A DNA stretch of 64,000 nt from Nitrosovibrio sp. Nv4 (lineage in GTDB: Bacteria > Pseudomonadota > Gammaproteobacteria > Burkholderiales > Nitrosomonadaceae). Every line of letters starts with the position of its first letter. Position 1 is the stretch's first letter. The DNA lies in assembly GCF_900215485.1 (NCBI RefSeq), contig NZ_OCMZ01000002.1, positions 1,116,001 to 1,180,000 on the forward strand. The letters run 5' to 3'. Of this stretch, positions 62,569 to 64,000 are shown piece by piece. Both the position numbers and the translations under genes were made by a program. The notes under the pieces were generated by a model. That model saw only the letters and a program-made list of their open reading frames with translations. It was not told where the DNA came from and ran no database searches.

Positions 62569-63831
62569 ATGGAGGATCAAGCAGTGAACACGGGCGTGGG
62601 GCGCAGAATATTTACCCGTTTACTCATGCCTGCGGGGGCAGACGAAACCGCTTTCCCATTACTGGTAGCTCGCGCATTGCGCGCCTTTGGCGATGGCTAT
62701 GTTGCTGTGCTTTTGCCCGCTTATCTGCTGGCGCTGGGATTTGATCAACTGGACGTAGGCTTTTTAAGTACGGCAACGTTAGCCGGATCAGCCTTGGCGA
62801 TGTTGGCGCTAGGTGCGATTGGCTACAGATGGACAACTCGCCGGTTGTTGCTGTCCGCTGCCTTTTTAATGATGATTACCGGCCTTAGCTTCGCGAGCGT
62901 TTCATCGTTTTGGCCACTGTTTGTTATCGCATTCGTAGGAACACTTAGTCCGGGTTCGGGTGATGTAAGCGTATTTTTGCCGCTGGAGCATGCCCGCTTG
63001 GCACAGGCGGCTAGCGGCAACGCAAGAACCACGCTGTTCGCTCGTTATTCGCTTATTGGCTCACTGAGCGCCGCCGCGGGTGCCTTAGCCGCCGGGATCC
63101 CGTCCTGGCTCGTGCCATGGTCGGGTCTTTCATTAATTGATGGCCTGCGCGCAATGTTCGTGCTTTATGGTCTACTCGGCGGATCGGTCTGGCTGCTCTA
63201 TCGAACTCTCCCGGCGATCGAGCTCCAGACTGCCCCGTTACCGAAGCCGCTGGGTCCATCTCGCAGCATTGTGTTCAAGCTTGCCATGTTATTTAGCATT
63301 GATGCGTTTGCTGGGGGATTGTTGGGAAATTCGCTGCTGACGCTCTGGCTCTTTGAGCGGTTTGGACTGTCACTTGGGCAGGCCGGGACATTCTTCTTCT
63401 GCGCGGGACTCCTGTCGGCCGGATCCCAACTCGCTGCACCAGTCATCGCGCGCAGGATCGGGCTGCTCAATACAATGGTTTTCACTCACATCCCTGCTAA
63501 CGTATGCCTCATATTTGCTGCAATTGCCCCAAATCTGGAAATCGCACTCGCTCTGCTGTTCCTACGGAGTGCATTATCGCAGATGGATGTGCCAACCCGT
63601 ACTGTCTACGTAATGGCTGTGGTCACCCCGTCGGAGCGAGCTGCCGCTGCAAGCTTCACTGCAGTATCCCGCAGCCTCGCTTCAATCGCGAGTCCAACCT
63701 TCACCGGGGCCTTGCTGGCCAGCGGACTGTTGAGCGCACCTTTGATTGCTTGTGGAGCTTTGAAGATTGCCTACGATCTGGCCTTGTTGATATTCTTCAG
63801 GCGCCTGAATGTTCCGCGAGATCGAGAATAG
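62569..63831 (+). CDS. MFS transporter
   Basis: 420 residues with about twelve hydrophobic segments. LARALRAFGDGYVAVLLPAYLLALG opens the first repeat, and GYRWTTRRLLL is in the loop between helices 2 and 3. The second half repeats the pattern. It is a drug- or metabolite-export/import carrier of unknown substrate. No regulator is adjacent. Confidence 0.85.
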   Translation: MEDQAVNTGVGRRIFTRLLMPAGADETAFPLLVARALRAFGDGYVAVLLPAYLLALGFDQLDVGFLSTATLAGSALAMLALGAIGYRWTTRRLLLSAAFLMMITGLSFASVSSFWPLFVIAFVGTLSPGSGDVSVFLPLEHARLAQAASGNARTTLFARYSLIGSLSAAAGALAAGIPSWLVPWSGLSLIDGLRAMFVLYGLLGGSVWLLYRTLPAIELQTAPLPKPLGPSRSIVFKLAMLFSIDAFAGGLLGNSLLTLWLFERFGLSLGQAGTFFFCAGLLSAGSQLAAPVIARRIGLLNTMVFTHIPANVCLIFAAIAPNLEIALALLFLRSALSQMDVPTRTVYVMAVVTPSERAAAASFTAVSRSLASIASPTFTGALLASGLLSAPLIACGALKIAYDLALLIFFRRLNVPRDRE

Positions 63832-64000
63832 AAAAATGTGTTTTTGGTCACGGTAAGGGCAAGTCATCCTTCATGAAAGGATAGAAACAAAGCCATCCAA
63901 TTACCAAGACCCATCATCTCGTTTCATTGCCCATGCATCTTCCGGCCGTGCCGACTTGAACTCTCCCGAGATCGTCCCACCACTTTACCTCTCGTTTATA
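63832..64000. other. End of window, no gene recognised
   Basis: 169 bases. The hairpin ATCCTT-CATGA-AAGGAT lies near 63865, but no U-run follows. Confidence 0.3.

Overview
This window looks like a chromosomal segment of a betaproteobacterium, most likely an ammonia oxidiser of the Nitrosomonadaceae (Nitrosospira-like). That is an inference from gene order and protein character: aroA-cmk-rpsA-ihfB-lapA-pyrF, trxA-rho-rpmE, birA-coaX-engB-hemB, cysK next to a serine acetyltransferase, and PEP-CTERM remnants. No ammonia-oxidation gene lies in the window to prove it. No tRNA, rRNA or CRISPR array was seen.

Left part (1-27 kb) is mostly core genome. It holds the 5' end of plsY, folB, a CBS-domain protein, the minus-strand run aroA-cmk-rpsA-ihfB-lapA-pyrF, the cysteine pair cysK/serine acetyltransferase, a zinc-ribbon/Sel1 membrane protein, a lipoamide-dehydrogenase-like flavoprotein, two small membrane proteins, penicillin-binding protein 1A, hemB, engB, coaX, birA, glnS, trxA, rho, rpmE, an M48 lipoprotein protease and a glycerophosphodiester phosphodiesterase. 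Oddities are short tandem repeats (one duplicates the ribosome-binding region of cysK) and a palindromic repeat array that forms the C-terminal tail of EngB.

Middle part (27-43 kb) is a patchwork. It has a 607-residue unrecognised Rossmann-type protein, an orphan lipoprotein, several broken genes (an M28 peptidase lacking its front half, a lipoprotein-like reading frame without a start, a diiron-oxidase-like gene with two in-frame TAG codons), a THUMP protein, a macro-domain protein, a hydrolase, ppa, an orphan STAND-type NTPase, a GNAT acetyltransferase, an intradiol dioxygenase and lon.

Right part (43-64 kb) carries a cupin/GH13 cluster, a complete heavy-metal efflux set (czcI-like, czcC, czcB, czcA), a divergent GlxA-type regulator/monooxygenase pair, and a carotenoid oxygenase. 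From about 56 to 61 kb follows a decayed accessory stretch with a cold-shock gene, a Spy-like protein, a TraT-like lipoprotein, remnants of a serine recombinase and a tyrosine recombinase, and a collapsed PEP-CTERM gene. The window closes with a sulfate-binding protein and an MFS transporter.

No clearly new multi-gene system stands out. The best leads are the amber-interrupted diiron-oxidase-like gene, the EngB tail built from palindromic repeats, and the orphan STAND NTPase.
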